Source: Parelaphostrongylus tenuis (lineage: Eukaryota; Nematoda; Chromadorea; Rhabditida; Metastrongylidae). From it: DNA of 64,000 nt. The notes beneath the pieces were generated by a model, which saw nothing but the letters and a program-made list of their open reading frames with translations, did not search any database and was not told where the DNA came from. Position 1 is the stretch's first letter, and every line of letters begins with the position of its first letter. This document shows positions 31,685 to 50,885 of this stretch, in pieces. Position numbers and translations under genes: made by a program. The stretch lies in contig JAHQIW010001996.1 of assembly GCA_019055375.1 (NCBI GenBank), forward strand, positions 1 through 64,000, read 5' to 3'.

Positions 31685-33611
31685 AAATCGGATTTCATCT
31701 GTCCTCTCCTAATCAGAAAGAACCTGAATTTCTATTGGAAGTTTAGACGTTCTCGCACGCCTCAGCATATGTCATGAGACTCGCCACTACTATTACCGGG
31801 AATCGTCTTCAAACATGTATCACTCTAAGTCAAGTGAAAAGATCACCGGATGAGGCCTCTTTCCAGAGTAGTTGACTATCGACGGCATGGCTTACGCCTC
31901 TTACGGAGCATATGTAACAATACCTTTCAAGAAACCCTTTTGAGACCTTGCCGAAAATCTCGAAAGGTCTCAGGCTAAGCAATCGCAATCAATCAGCCTA
32001 GGAGAGCGCCATGTCAGGTGATCTTTCACGTAGATGTTCAGCGAGATTCTTAAAAACAGGAAGGTGACCCGAATGGCATGTGGTACTGATGAGGCGTGCG
32101 AGAACGTCGAAATGTACGTATAGCTCTAGAGATGCCATATTAGACCTGTCAAAAGTTTGAAATACTTTCTATCAGACTACCTTGAATTTTTGAGCAAGAT
32201 CTCAGTAGTTAGCCTAATCATATTTAAATCTATTAATAAATGAGATGCGTGTACCTGACGCCTCGGCATAAAATCTGCGCTTTGCCGAACTCGTTCGAAG
32301 ATCTCTAGAAGGTAAGCCGGAACCGTATCCGGATCTTGTAATGAGAGCATCTGACCGAGTTTAGAGAGCAGCTCCTCGTACCTGTAGAGATCAATTTGTA
32401 CTGTCAGATGAGATCCACAGGAGTCGATAAGTACTCTAAATAAAGGTAATAATTGGACACTAACCCGACATAACGTCTGAACAATACGATCAGCGTTAGC
32501 CGAAGAAAGGAAAAGGACTCCCTGCTAGTCCATCGGTGATCTGTGAGTCACTGAAGGAGAATGTCCGACGAGTAGCCTCGGCTGCTGCTCCGCCGGCGAG
32601 TCCAACCGCCAGCCTTCCAAAGATGCGAGCCTGAAAAGCTCTGATTTCTCTAAAAGAGGGAAGAGGTGCTCTCATACGAAGCCACAAGAACCTCGACGTA
32701 CCGGCTGATTCTCGTCGATGGCACACTGGTCTCCTTACTTTTCGACAACGCATCCACACCTTCGTCGGATTTTATTCTGTAGTTGGCTGGAAGTGTCGGT
32801 CTGTAGATGACATTTGTCGATTTTGTAGAGAGTTTTCCGCTCTGCCTCTGTATCACCGACGGATTTCGCTGCATTGATGAGAAACTTCCTTTTCTTCTGC
32901 AGTAAGACTCTCGCTTAGGACTGTCTCAGATGTCGCTCTCGAGGCATCCATCCTCATGAATTCCTCCTGACGTTGTGCTATCGACCCAAGTCGTTCAAGC
33001 GTCGGTAATGGGAAAGTCGGCAGCGGAAAAATCCCTTTTGAAATCAACTCAGCCACTTTCTTGAGCTCCGAGATTAGGCCGGCGCTGAAGTCCTGTCCAG
33101 ACGGACCGTGAATGATCTTCTCACCAGTAGGCGATACGGTGTATCCACCGTCTCCGGGAAATACTCGTCGAGCGGCTGCCAGCTCTGCAAATGTTGCGAA
33201 TTCCAACAGCGATCGTATTAGCTCGTTGTAGGATGTCTCTAGCTGTTTCGAACCAACTTTGTCGATGGTGAAGACGACGAGGACGACGACGAATGTGAGG
33301 ATTCAGGGGATCGACCACCGTCCCTCCCAGGACTTGCTCCACGTAAAGATTTCCTATGGAGCTCCTCTTCGAGTTCGTCTACCCTCGTAACCGATCTGAC
33401 TTCGAACAATCAGGTCCCAGTCCACTGAATATCGGTCCAATCTCATCACGACACCACTTTCCAAGTCGATGTTGATGCCTTAATTGGCATCTGAAAATCT
33501 ATTACAGTATGGATTAGACACTTTGCTTATCTACCACGAGCTATATATCAAAGTGGAAATCTGTCTCAGACACCGGATTTACTGGACAACTGCAGCGCGC
33601 AAGTGCAGTAG

Positions 33612-34218
33612 TAACCGGCGATTTCCGTGGACCCAAGGGCGTGTCCGACGACCCCGCCTCCCCTGCCCCCATTGACGTCGACTACAAGGTACTTCCTGTA
33701 GCAAGACTCGCAGCTAAGTTTGGAATGAATCGCGTGCGGTCTGCGCCGGATATACCTGGACTGCTGGTTTTGATGTTGACACCACTTTTTTCACACAAAA
33801 CATCAAGAAATAGCACTCATTACGCCGGCGCAGATTCGCACGCGAATCATTCCACAACTTAGCTGCGAGTGTTGCGACGAAAAGTAGCTTTAGTCAGCGG
33901 CGAAAACGGGGCAGAGGAGGCGGCGTCCTTCAGGCACGTCCGATGGGTCCACGGTAGTCAGCCGGTTAGGGCGCCTTGCAATGCACACGTGGTTGACTCC
34001 GGCGCCCGAAGCTCACCGAGCTTTCCATCCCTTTGGGGACGGCAAACGGGTACCATATTTTGTCTCGGGAAGATAGCAGCATTGACTTTTACATCGGTAG
34101 ACCACCGCGAGTCATTTCAAAGATCATGACATGCCTTTGATGACCTCTAACGACGCTACGAATGGATTCGAATGCGTAGCGCACTCTTCAGGGGTTGGTC
34201 AAACGCAGGAGCTTTAGC
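33612..34218. repeat. Palindromic element plus SINE-like unit
   Basis: 33,617-33,675 and 33,905-33,975 are inverted repeats (CCGTGGACCCAAGGGCGTGT against its complement). It continues into a plus-strand SINE-like body (33,961-34,218; GGTTAGGGCGCCTTGCAATG, then CCACCGCGAGTCATT). Same architecture as 5,390-5,740. Confidence 0.6.
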
Positions 34219-34378
34219 CTTCATTTTTGTGCTTTTCCTGGGCAATTGACGAGGCCTATTATCTCAGAGGAACTAACACGGGGAGAACCTAGGTACTTGA
34301 TAAAGCTGATGGAGAGTAGATAGCAACCCTCGACCTACCCATGACATCCACAAAGAAGTGGACAAGACGAGAAGGATT

Positions 34379-34672
34379 GAAGGATTAAGCTACAGGCGTT
34401 GATCAATCCCTGAGGATGTGCGCCATGCATTCGATTCCATTCGTATCGTCGTAAAGCAGATTGAATACATATCTGGAGCCTCTGCAATGACTCGCAGTGG
34501 CCCACCGCTGTATCAGGTCAGTGCCTGCTTATCCTCCCACGACAGATTCGAGACACAATTCACCGGCTCCGGAGGGGTGGAATGCCTCGTGAGCCTTGAG
34601 CGGGATCGACTCCATCAACCACGTGTGTGCCGCAGAGCACCTCTAGCCGCTGCGCCACACGTGTCTGCATAG
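34379..34672 (-). mobile_element. tRNA-derived SINE, about 290 bp
   Basis: Minus strand: head GTGGCGCAGCGGCTAGAGG with the T-arm-like ATGGAGTCGATCCC, then the family body and the tail that reads GATCAACGCC(T)GTAGCTTAATCC near 34,385. Confidence 0.7.
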
Positions 34673-35218
34673 AATGATAAGAATATGAGCACGACACATC
34701 ACAAACTGCTACTTTTATTGAAATATTAAAACAATTAATTGAAGCCTGAGCCGTACGAACTGATCACAAGGTTCACAAGCGTGGACCAATCGAAATTGAA
34801 GCGGTGCGGAAAAACATTTTATGAGCGCGTTTTTACTCTACTTGTTTTTTTCCGAGGAGATTTCGAATATCACAAGTCCTTCGATACTTCCTCTATGTTC
34901 CAGGAAAACCAGCCAAGAAACGTGCAAATGTTAAGGTAATAATTTATGCCGGATCACCTTTCGACCTGATGGACTTGTCCACTTTTAACCTTTCGGGACC
35001 GCATTGTCCACGCTTGGAGGTTTTAGAGACGCAGGGGACGTGAAGCCGCGTGCCCCAAAAGGTCTTAAAATTACCTTGGTTTTTATGTGCTGATTTACGA
35101 CCCCGCTTTTGGTAGTGCGATCGCAATTATGTCAGCGTTTTCTTATCATCTTTTGTCTATTTTGTTTTATTATGCGTTTTAGCGGGTGGTCATGATGTTA
35201 CAATTATACGTCCAATAA

Positions 35219-35531
35219 CGTTGAGCAGCATGTGGCGCAGTAGTTAGAGGTGCTCTGCGTCGCACACGATGTCCATGGTTCGAGCATCTCGCGCTCATGG
35301 CTTTATCAAGCTATCCATTCCTACCGGGCGTCCGTAAATTGGTACCAGGCAGGACTCAGATGTGTCTGGGAGGATAAGCAACACTGACCCGGTTAGGCAG
35401 GAGGCCACCCGCGAGTCATTGTAATGCCAGATATGCAATCAATCACTTCAAGCGAGATTGAAAATTGAAGTCGAATGCATGGCGCATACCTCAGGGATTG
35501 ATCAACGCTCAGGGCTTTATCCTTTATCCTA
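35219..35531 (+). mobile_element. tRNA-derived SINE, about 300 bp
   Basis: Head CATGTGGCGCAGTAGTTAGAGG, B-box region ATGGTTCGAGCATCTC, body with AGACTTGTCTGGGAGGATAAG-like and CACCCGCGAGTCATTG words, tail GGATTGATCAACGCTC…GCTTTATCC. Confidence 0.78.
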
Positions 35532-35572
35532 TAAAACGTTGAGCGATGTGCAAAACTTCAATCACATAGGCA

Positions 35573-35638
35573 GGATTCGAACCCGTATTTCGCCCTTTTC
35601 GGGGCTTCTAGCTAACCATTGGACTACCGCGCTCGTAC
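35573..35638 (-). repeat. tRNA-like sequence with perfect A and B boxes
   Basis: Minus strand: TAGTCCAATGGTTAGC and ACGGGTTCGAATCCTGC. Both polymerase III boxes are perfect, but the acceptor halves on each side do not pair, so a pseudo-tRNA or SINE head is more likely than a tRNA gene. Confidence 0.55.
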
Positions 35639-35847
35639 TGCCATCACGCTAACTTTTTTTTTTCGATCTTCATGGTTTTTGAATACTAGGAAAGATCGGT
35701 GAGACAAACACACCGTCATTTGCGTATTGTCGTCTCCGTCATTGACAACTGGAGTTGAGACGACTCGTATCGAGCAATGTTCATCATCACTATGTCCAGC
35801 GATATACCTGTTGATGTTAGTATGTGCAAAAAACTTTCGCTTCACAG

Positions 35848-35922
35848 TCGGGAATTCGAACACCCACATCCATCTCTCTCCGAGGCGCGTGCTCTATCCG
35901 TTGCACTAGTGCGCCTATTTTG
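35848..35922 (-). repeat. tRNA-like sequence
   Basis: Minus strand: GCGCACTAGTGCAACGGATAGAGC…GGTGTTCGAATTCCC. Box-like words at tRNA spacing; stems imperfect. Confidence 0.5.
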
Positions 35923-36039
35923 CATGTCACTTTTTTTACGCTACAACGCATGTATCCGTCAGCAACTCCAACACAACGGTTTGGCTTGGGTAGTCGCTAT
36001 TGACATTGGCCCAATCACGATGGCAGCTGCTGGGTAATC

Positions 36040-36105
36040 TGCCTCAGACGGGACTCGAACCCGCATCTCACTCTGCCCGGGATCGTGCTCTAACCTGTTT
36101 TGTTG
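36040..36105 (-). repeat. tRNA-like sequence, partial
   Basis: Minus strand B box CGGGTTCGAGTCCCG is perfect; the D-arm side (CAAAACAGGTTAGAGCACG) is degenerate. Confidence 0.5.
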
Positions 36106-36258
36106 CCGAATTCTTTCTCGACGATTTTGATACTGTAATGCTCCCTCCTTTTCCTTCCGTCTTGATGTGAATTTTTTCTTCGTTGCCTGTCTACCTGGTC
36201 CACCTTATTCATCCTCTCGTGCTTTTCGCTTATAAGGAGACAATGAAGAACTGACCTC

Positions 36259-36706
36259 ATTCGCTAGACGAGCATTTTTTATCGGAGTTTTAGTAATCAT
36301 TTGAAAGCTTATTTTTCTGGCTTTAACCTCACGTCGCAAGGTTTCGATAAAAGCCTTTACTTGACGTTGTTACAGAAGGAAATTATTTGCATTGTAGACA
36401 CGCATATTTCTGGACGGACAGAGCTGTTCTTCTTTGGATTATCAGTAATCATTCGATAGAGTGATGTTTGCCGATTCCATCGCTGTGCTTATCTCCTGAA
36501 AAGACATCCACTGAAAGAGCTTTCTTGTGGGGAGAAATTGCGCTCATCTGAGGCTAGTTTTATTTTGGAATTTGCGACGTTGTAGAAGGTTGTTTTGAAA
36601 ACCCGGTCACATGGGGCTGTAGCCAGAAATTTCAGCTTTTCGATTGGTTACTAACACTTCCTATGAAATGTTCCTCTCCAGCGAATGAGATCGGTTTTTT
36701 ATTTTC
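36259..36706. mobile_element. Palindromic MITE, family PM
   Basis: TCATTCGCTAGACGAGCATT at the left and the complement of CCTCTCCAGCGAATGAGAT at the right are inverted repeats. The interior matches 31,201-31,684. Confidence 0.75.
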
Positions 36707-36957
36707 TTCTTATAACCTGAAGAATACCGGGAATTTCAATGAGAATAGTATTATCCATATCTCGTGCAGAGGAATAAAAAATCCCCAGTGTAAGTAGAAT
36801 TTGGGTTCAGCTCTCACTCGGGTCGAAAGTTTTGCACTTATCCAGCATCATTTGAATATGTAGTATCAGCATCATGACACTGTTATTAGCGAGCTTGACA
36901 CGAGGTTTTATGCTATCATTTATCTAATTATTTGGTTAGGATATAGTCAGGGTCCAA

Positions 36958-37262
36958 AGAGCGCATGTGGCGCAGTGGTTAGAGGTGCTCTGCGTCGCAC
37001 ACGAGGTCAATGGTTCGATCTCGCGCTCATGGCTCACCAAGCCATCCATCCCTCCGGGGTCGGTAAATTGGTACCATAGACAGGTCTCAGACTTGTCTGG
37101 GAGGATAAGCAGCACTGACTCGGTTCAGCGGTAGGCCACCGCGAGTCATTGTAAAGGCCAGATATGCATTCAATCACCTTCAAACGAAGTTAAAAATTGA
37201 ACGTCGAATGCATGGCGCATCCCTCAGGGATTGATCAACGCCGAGAGCTTTATCCTTTTTTT
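36958..37262 (+). mobile_element. tRNA-derived SINE, best-preserved copy
   Basis: Head GCATGTGGCGCAGTGGTTAG (A box TGGCGCAGTGG perfect), CAATGGTTCGATCTCGC, body GACTTGTCTGGGAGGATAAG and GGCCACCGCGAGTCATTG, tail GGGATTGATCAACGCC…GAGCTTTATCC. No coding capacity; it would need LINE help, and the RTE tail is not shared, so the partner is unknown. Confidence 0.82.
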
Positions 37263-37411
37263 ATAGTCGGTCCTAGGGCTGCTACGACTGGTGAAATAAA
37301 GAATTCATGCACTACTTGCTATAGTTTTATATATCAGTGTAGAAGTAATGATCTAGTACGGCTGGCGGCTGACAGATCGGTGCGATTTAGCGTGAAAGAG
37401 CGATGTGCAGA

Positions 37412-37490
37412 ATGGCGTCAGTAGTGTAACGGATTGAGCACGCAATCCCGGAAAGAGTGAGGTGCGGGTTCTAGTCCCGGCTGGCGCTAA
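37412..37490 (+). repeat. tRNA-like repeat with pairing acceptor stem
   Basis: GGCGTCAGTAGTGTAACGG…GCGGGTTCTAGTCCCGGCTGGCGC. The seven-base acceptor halves pair with G-U allowances, but the anticodon arm is malformed. It is followed by TTTTTGCACATCACTC, the family tail. Confidence 0.55.
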
Positions 37491-37603
37491 AGTTTTTGCA
37501 CATCACTCTATAGCCACTAAAGATCTAGTAGTTTTTTAACAACTCTTCGGTAGTGCACTTAAATTTACTTCTCTATCTCTAGTGCTCTTGTTGATTTATA
37601 TAG

Positions 37604-45508
<7,905 letters not shown>

Positions 45509-45749
45509 TGATTTGTATGTCTCTGTTTTTACCTTCGTTATTTCTGGAAACTAAAAAGTGACGTCTCGCTCCTTTCTTTCGGTCAATTTTGAAAACTGTC
45601 TGCGTTTTTTGGATCGTCACTGAAATATAATATCCACATAATTTGGTAGGTGATTTGTTGTTATTTTTTGTAATCATGCTCCCCATTTAACCATTTTGTA
45701 TTTGATTTGTCTGGTTGACATTGATATTGTTCTTGTTTTTTGATATCAG

Positions 45750-45755
45750 AATAAA
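45750..45755 (+). promoter_or_regulatory. Candidate poly(A) signal of rnf-113
   Basis: AATAAA, 242 bases after the stop codon. The duplicate F has GATAAA at the matching place. Confidence 0.5.
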
Positions 45756-45973
45756 CCAAAGCCTTTCTGTTCGGGAATTCTGAGATCAGAATGCTGTTAA
45801 TGCCAAGCCTAAATGAAACCGTCCAGTCAGCTATCACAACTAAGTCCCGACATGAGTGTGTGGCGCTTTGCTCGGAAATACTCGCCTCTTTCAATTTGAA
45901 CATATCCAATGAACAATATATTTCTTCAGATTGTTTAAGTTACATCAGGTTGTACAAATTCTTTCCAATCGGC

Positions 45974-46030
45974 TAACGTTTCGGCACTTTTGCCTTCTTC
46001 AAATGATTCGAGCCAGTAGTCCGCAGTTGT
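45974..46030 (-). repeat. Dispersed 60-bp motif (GQSTRI-type)
   Basis: GCCTTCTTCAAATGATTCGA matches the core found in the gene-like repeat units. It lies just after the rnf-113 3' untranslated region. Confidence 0.6.
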
Positions 46031-46299
46031 CGTTAGCTTATGCAATGTGAGCCTTTGTTGCTCATCAGCTCTTGTATTTTGAAGTGAGGATTGCCCATAT
46101 GTGATTATCTCAGCAATGCCTTCTATACAGGATGATCGTCAATTAACTGATTCTCCATTCATAAAGGTTGCTTTTCTCCGGATAATGCATCCTGCTGCAA
46201 TCGGAGTTAAATTAGCTGACTTTCAGCGAGCAAAGGTTTTCTGAACTGACTTCCTCAGTCTTAAGAAATATACACATCTTCAATGTTCAGGTTAGACGA

Positions 46300-47110
46300 A
46301 AGTTCGTTTAGAAAAGTCGGTCTCGAATAGCACTAGTTTTGAATTTTATCTAAAGTGTTTTACTAGCGTACTAGTAAACCTTACATCTAGAATCGTTGAG
46401 AAAGTTTAACTCTCGCATTTCCGTTTGAAGTTTCACATGCGGAGTACACTTCTATGGGAAGTTTGTACTTCGGAGCGATGAAGTGGTCCTCCACAGATCC
46501 ACCGAATCTCCAGGTTTCCAAAATCTCCTCTTTAAAAGATCGACAATTATCAACACGATTATCGCTGCGAATTTCTTGGCACATTCCCGATGGTTAGGAC
46601 ACACCGTCAAGACACGATCAAGCAGTCCTTGGAATTTTGCCCTTTTAAGGCATGTCTTTTTCGTGGCTTGTAGTTTCTTCTTTCCACTTTTTTTGCCTTC
46701 CGAGAATGAAAGAGTACGACTGTCTCAAAAGCAAGTATCCCACCTCTTTCGATTCCCAAGGGAAATATATAGTGATTCCGGTGCACATGATTATCGAGGT
46801 CTAATGGCACGCTGGTCGAGTTACCTAAACGATCTTAGGTCTTAAAGATTAGGAAATTTTGGAGTATTTGATGGAAGTATAGTTGCTTGAAGAGGTCTTG
46901 TCTGTATCACCTAGCTCTTCCAACGCTACAATGCAGTAGCTTCCTGATCCACACATTCTGTGAATTGAAGTCGACTATATAGAGGAGGTCAGCTCTACGA
47001 GTGAGAGTTCTCTACTCTCAATAGCAATAGCCTGTTAGTCTGTTATGAAAAAAGTCATTTGATCCTCGTGAGGTTGTAGAGGCATTTCCTTAGTGAGTTA
47101 GAACTAACAG
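46300..47110. other. No gene recognised
   Basis: A minus-strand open frame (46,387-46,584) and a plus-strand one (46,483-46,845) overlap. Neither shows a motif or splice structure that I can support. Confidence 0.4.
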
Positions 47111-47119
47111 CTGCGCATA

Positions 47120-47345
47120 ATAGGATAAAGCTCTCGGCGTCGATCACTCCCTGAGAAATGCGCGATGCATTCGACTCTATCAGGCATCGTTTAAGGTTGA
47201 TGAATGGATATTTAGCCTTCACAAAGTGGCAGTGAGCTATCGATGTATTAAGCCAATACTACTGTTCCCTCACACACTGGCACAGATTCGTCAACTCCGA
47301 TAGGATGGAACACCTGCAACCACTGCCGCTATATGCACCCTTTAC
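47120..47345 (-). mobile_element. SINE, diverged
   Basis: TAGGATAAAGCTCTCGGCGT at 47,120 is the complemented family tail. Confidence 0.6.
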
Positions 47346-48900
47346 GTGAGGCGTACTTTGGCAGGAGTAGATGTGATATGTGGCTTATCCAAAGCAGATA
47401 CTAGTGTGGCAATGTCAGCAGTCTCAGCATAGGTACTTATAGAAGTGAGCAACACATCAGGGATCTAAGAGTTACGCCAGACAGAGCAATTCAACAAACA
47501 AGTTTATGCTTGACCAAACAGGTAGAGCAATTCCGAATGTGATCTTTATTCATCGCATTCGCAGCGATATGGTCGTAGTGACGTAAAGGGAAAACGAATA
47601 AGAGAAAAACAGGTTCATGTTCTTTCCAGTCACCCATTTTACCATGTGACTTTCTTTTCTGCTACATTTTTCGCATTCGAGCGAAGTTCGAACAAGTCGG
47701 CTATTTTTGCGCACGTTCTCGCCAGATTCACTTAACAGAAATTCAGTAATCCTAATTGTTGCCTAATTTTATACGTGGGATCAACATGATTATTCGGCGG
47801 AAAAATATTACTCGTTCAAGAACTGCGTGTTCTCCAGTAATGTACTTTCACAAAGTGTATCTCTAGGAGCATCACATACTCACAAATCTTATCCTCAACA
47901 TTGCACTGGTTCTAGAGACATGACCACAATAATTTATTTAGCAACTTTCAGTTTGAAATGTACTCTAGAGGTTTCTAGCTAATATAAGTTCGATTAATGA
48001 TCTTTATATGGCTAATGTCTCAAAGTCTTCGTCTTCTTCAGAGCCGATGATTCGAGTCGATTCCTCACAGTTGTTATTGCTGTTGTAGTTATTAGGACGG
48101 TCGTTCCGATCACTGGGTGAGGCATCTCCAAAGGAAGAAGCGTCGGAATGTCTGCTGGGTTCTATAGAGCCCCATTGGCCGTGGGATGTTGGAAACTGGT
48201 CGGAAATATATGGCCCACCTTGCCTGTAAAATATCATTTAACCATTTCATATTTTCAGTAGCTCAGTAGAACTTTTAATCCGGTACAAGCCTTAAGGACT
48301 TTCAAATGGAGACAAGGCAAATGGTGAAACTCACTTTGGCATGGGGTGTGCTATTTTCTTGCGGCCATTTCGAAGCGGTTTAGCACTATAGCATTATCGG
48401 CAAGACTGTCCAATGCTTCGTCTTCCGTACATTTGAATGGGATGTGGCGTATAGCGACATGGCAGAGCTACAAAAGGAGAAAAGGGGACATCATAATTCA
48501 AAATCAAAAACAGCAAAGACATTGGTGTCTGAATGATAGTTGGTAGTGGTAATTAGTTGTAGACAACATTCGATTTGAGCAATAGTTCAGTTCGTGAGTT
48601 GTTCCTGATAGTGTTCAATGGCACAACGAATAGAATCAGTTTGAAGCACAAAATGAAATTTTCTATGAATCTCACCATACACGAGGTTGCAGTGGTGTCG
48701 GCCACACGTTTCGACGTCTCCGTCTACTTGAGGGCCGACTTCAGGGATTCGAGCCAACTGCCCAATACACGGTCATCGGCGCTAACCGATTTGAATTCTA
48801 CAGTGGAGCTGGCTCAAATGAACTAACCTCGCTCAGCGATCTTCTTTTATACGAAGCGGCCGATACGTGATACTGATAGGCGATGATAACAATTTGTTTT
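47340..48900 (-). repeat. Unidentified gene-like repeat unit, copy 3 (best preserved)
   Basis: Minus strand, in order: TATA-like CGTATAAAAGAAGATCGC near 48,850; an exon-like block ending AACCTCGTGTATG|GTGAG near 48,673; a block 48,467-48,335 bounded by TTTTGTAG and AAA|GTGAGT, with CHVAIRHIPFKCTEDEALDS and a stop or frameshift before its end; and a last block 48,223-48,004 after TTTACAG, open for about 73 codons, rich in S, D and N and ending STRIIGSEEDEDFETLAI. Sequence conserved with 13,130-14,850 continues beyond the stop. The product is unknown. Splice-like borders and codon-level conservation argue for descent from a real spliced gene. It may have been spread by a transposon. Confidence 0.5.
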
Positions 48901-50885
48901 CATGTCAACGATCCATCCTGTTGTAGTCGATAAAAAACGAGCTTTGAAGCCGATGTTTGAGTCGACTACCCACTGTTCTAAATGAGACGAAGGCGTGAAA
49001 CGTCAGCCAACTGAACATGATCAACCTCGCGTCTTTGTCGACTCCTAAGGGATGAAAGAATTAGTGAGATTTGTGCAGTGGATCGAATGATCAATCACGT
49101 GTGCGTTGCAGTGCACTTCTAGCTACTGCGCTACACGTGCCTGTAACACATAAAACGAATATAATCACAACGCCTTTAATCGCGGAATAACGCTAATTTC
49201 AATAATTGCCCAAATAATCCTGTAAAGGCAGGATGATACGTGGAGTATAGTACAAGAACACTTCGATACGAGCATAGTTTGGAACGTGATATACGTGTAA
49301 TGGAAATGAACCACGACAACGCATCTTTCCAAAGCAGCGCACCTTCGCACGATACTAGCGGCACCCCAGGCTTTACCCACACATCAGATCCGAGATTGTG
49401 AATCAGTTGGACCAGTAGGTTCCCAATAGATTTTTGATCCTCTTGGAGACTCATTATGCTCTACACGTGTTCAAGGAAAAAGGTAAATATGATAATGTTC
49501 GTATTAAAATCTCAACTCCTCCGCTTGAGTGACCATCCGAAAAGTTAATCTCACCGTATATCGCAGTTCAACGCAGTTCCTTGTACTTTATCCGGTTCAT
49601 ACCTCTCCAAACAACGTCAATGAGACCATTGAAGGTTGCGGTTGTTTATCACTACGTGAGAGTCTTGATACGTCATCTGCTTCCAAAGGTTTCATTTCTC
49701 ACACCCCATGTGAGTGAATTTCCTCCTGAATGGTATGTCTCAATCATTGGCACATTCTGAAAATTTGTAGCCATTTCATTTGAATTGGAGTTTGCTACTC
49801 CCAGACAACCGAAGTCTTACACCTGGACAGCGCCTTCGATGGCTTGCTGTGTCAGGTACGAAATACAGTAGCTATGCATTTGCTACAAGATACACTATCC
49901 AATGATATTTAAGTATACGGAGGCGTACTGTGTTAACAAGCCTGTATATTGGATGTAAACTTTTGGAAGACTTGTAATTATAGTTAATGTAAGAAGACGC
50001 AAGTAAAATAAACACTTTTAATCATTACTCTTTGAAATTCGCTCACACAATCGCTATATGTAAATACACTGTTTCATGGGTATTGTTATAAGTAACAGAT
50101 TTTTAAATTTTTGGTGATAAATAAATAACTAGTAAATCGCTCGCCTGTGTTATGGTGTTACTATATGAGATATGCTGTGATATGGCTTGTCAGTGATTTC
50201 AGCATATTGTACTGGAAACAAAAATATAACTTCCTAATCGGCGGTAGCACAAGACACTCGTCACTGCGAACTGCGCGCCGCTGTGTGCGCGACGGGGCGG
50301 TGCTAGCAGCGTGTGACAGCGGTCCCCAATGTGTTAACGATCAAAAGATATTATTTCTCAAGAATTCATTACTTCAGAGAACATGCAGAAGCAATATTTT
50401 GCGTATGATCACTCAGTCACTTTAGTTATATTGAGATTCCCCTAAGTTTAGACAAATTGTCAGTTCATTGGGACATTGGTAAGTCGGAACACACCTCTCA
50501 ATTATCGCTGTAATACACAACGCCATAATATGGCAACCCCAGCACTGCCCTTGGATTAGCACTTTATTTCAAATCTTTATTTATGTAAAGTACTGAAATG
50601 AGCAAAACCACTTGATGATCACAGAGTGTCATTAGTTATCTCTCACATTCTACAAAAGCACAAAAGCAGACTGGTCACTGCAGTATGTTGAAGCAAAGTA
50701 TTCGTAAGCTATAAATGTCAAATTTCAAAAAGCAAAATGTCAGTTGAAGCTAATGAACTTAAAACGAGTTTTTGGTTTGTTATTCCAAGAACGCAGAAGT
50801 GGAGAAAGAAAAAAGCAGCTTAAGCTCTCACAGGAAGAAGAATTACTTGGTCTCACAAACACAAACAAACACATGCTATTTTTGA
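48545..50885. repeat. Segmental duplication, copy C
   Basis: Direct partner of 58,180-59,897. The segment 48,903-49,640 is missing from the partner, whose junction reads TTGTTTTCA|GTTGTTTATC. Confidence 0.88.
49046..49150 (-). repeat. SINE head, partial
   Basis: Minus strand: CACGTGTAGCGCAGTAGC, TAGAAGTGCACTGCAACG and the B-box-like ATCATTCGATCC. Only the head is clear. Confidence 0.5.

Larger units (their letters stand above)
20655..33330 (-). pseudogene. coq-8: coq-8 (COQ8/ADCK3-like ubiquinone-synthesis kinase), copy B, near full length but frame-broken
   Basis: COQ8 is a mitochondrial UbiB-family kinase-like ATPase needed for ubiquinone synthesis. Exons in transcript order: an N-terminal exon about 33,330-32,886, then 32,847-32,702, 32,630-32,465, 32,381-32,255, 31,083-31,000, 30,011-29,942, 29,141-29,053, 28,993-28,874, 26,767-26,631, 26,528-26,456, 26,385-26,265, 25,437-25,261 and 20,856-20,655. 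Visible motifs are VRGAAL.KLGQM (KxGQ), RPFAAASIGQ, KKVAVKIQYPG (ATP lysine), [27 protein letters not shown] and PPEEIYSLHRKL. Single-base breaks occur near 26,635, 29,065, 29,110, 32,369, 32,508 and 32,620. Exon lengths support several of them (137 for 138 nt, 127 for 126 nt). Some could be bypassed by cryptic in-frame splice sites. The last intron contains a 3.3-kb RTE. The exon end at 28,874 and the join near 32,847-32,886 are uncertain. Either a recently dead gene or a gene with base-call errors; neighbouring genes show no such errors. Confidence 0.85.

Noticed and set aside
35573..35638. Possible functional tRNA gene on the minus strand
   Set aside because: A and B boxes are perfect, but the acceptor halves do not pair and many similar decayed units surround it; the same applies to the other tRNA-like units.
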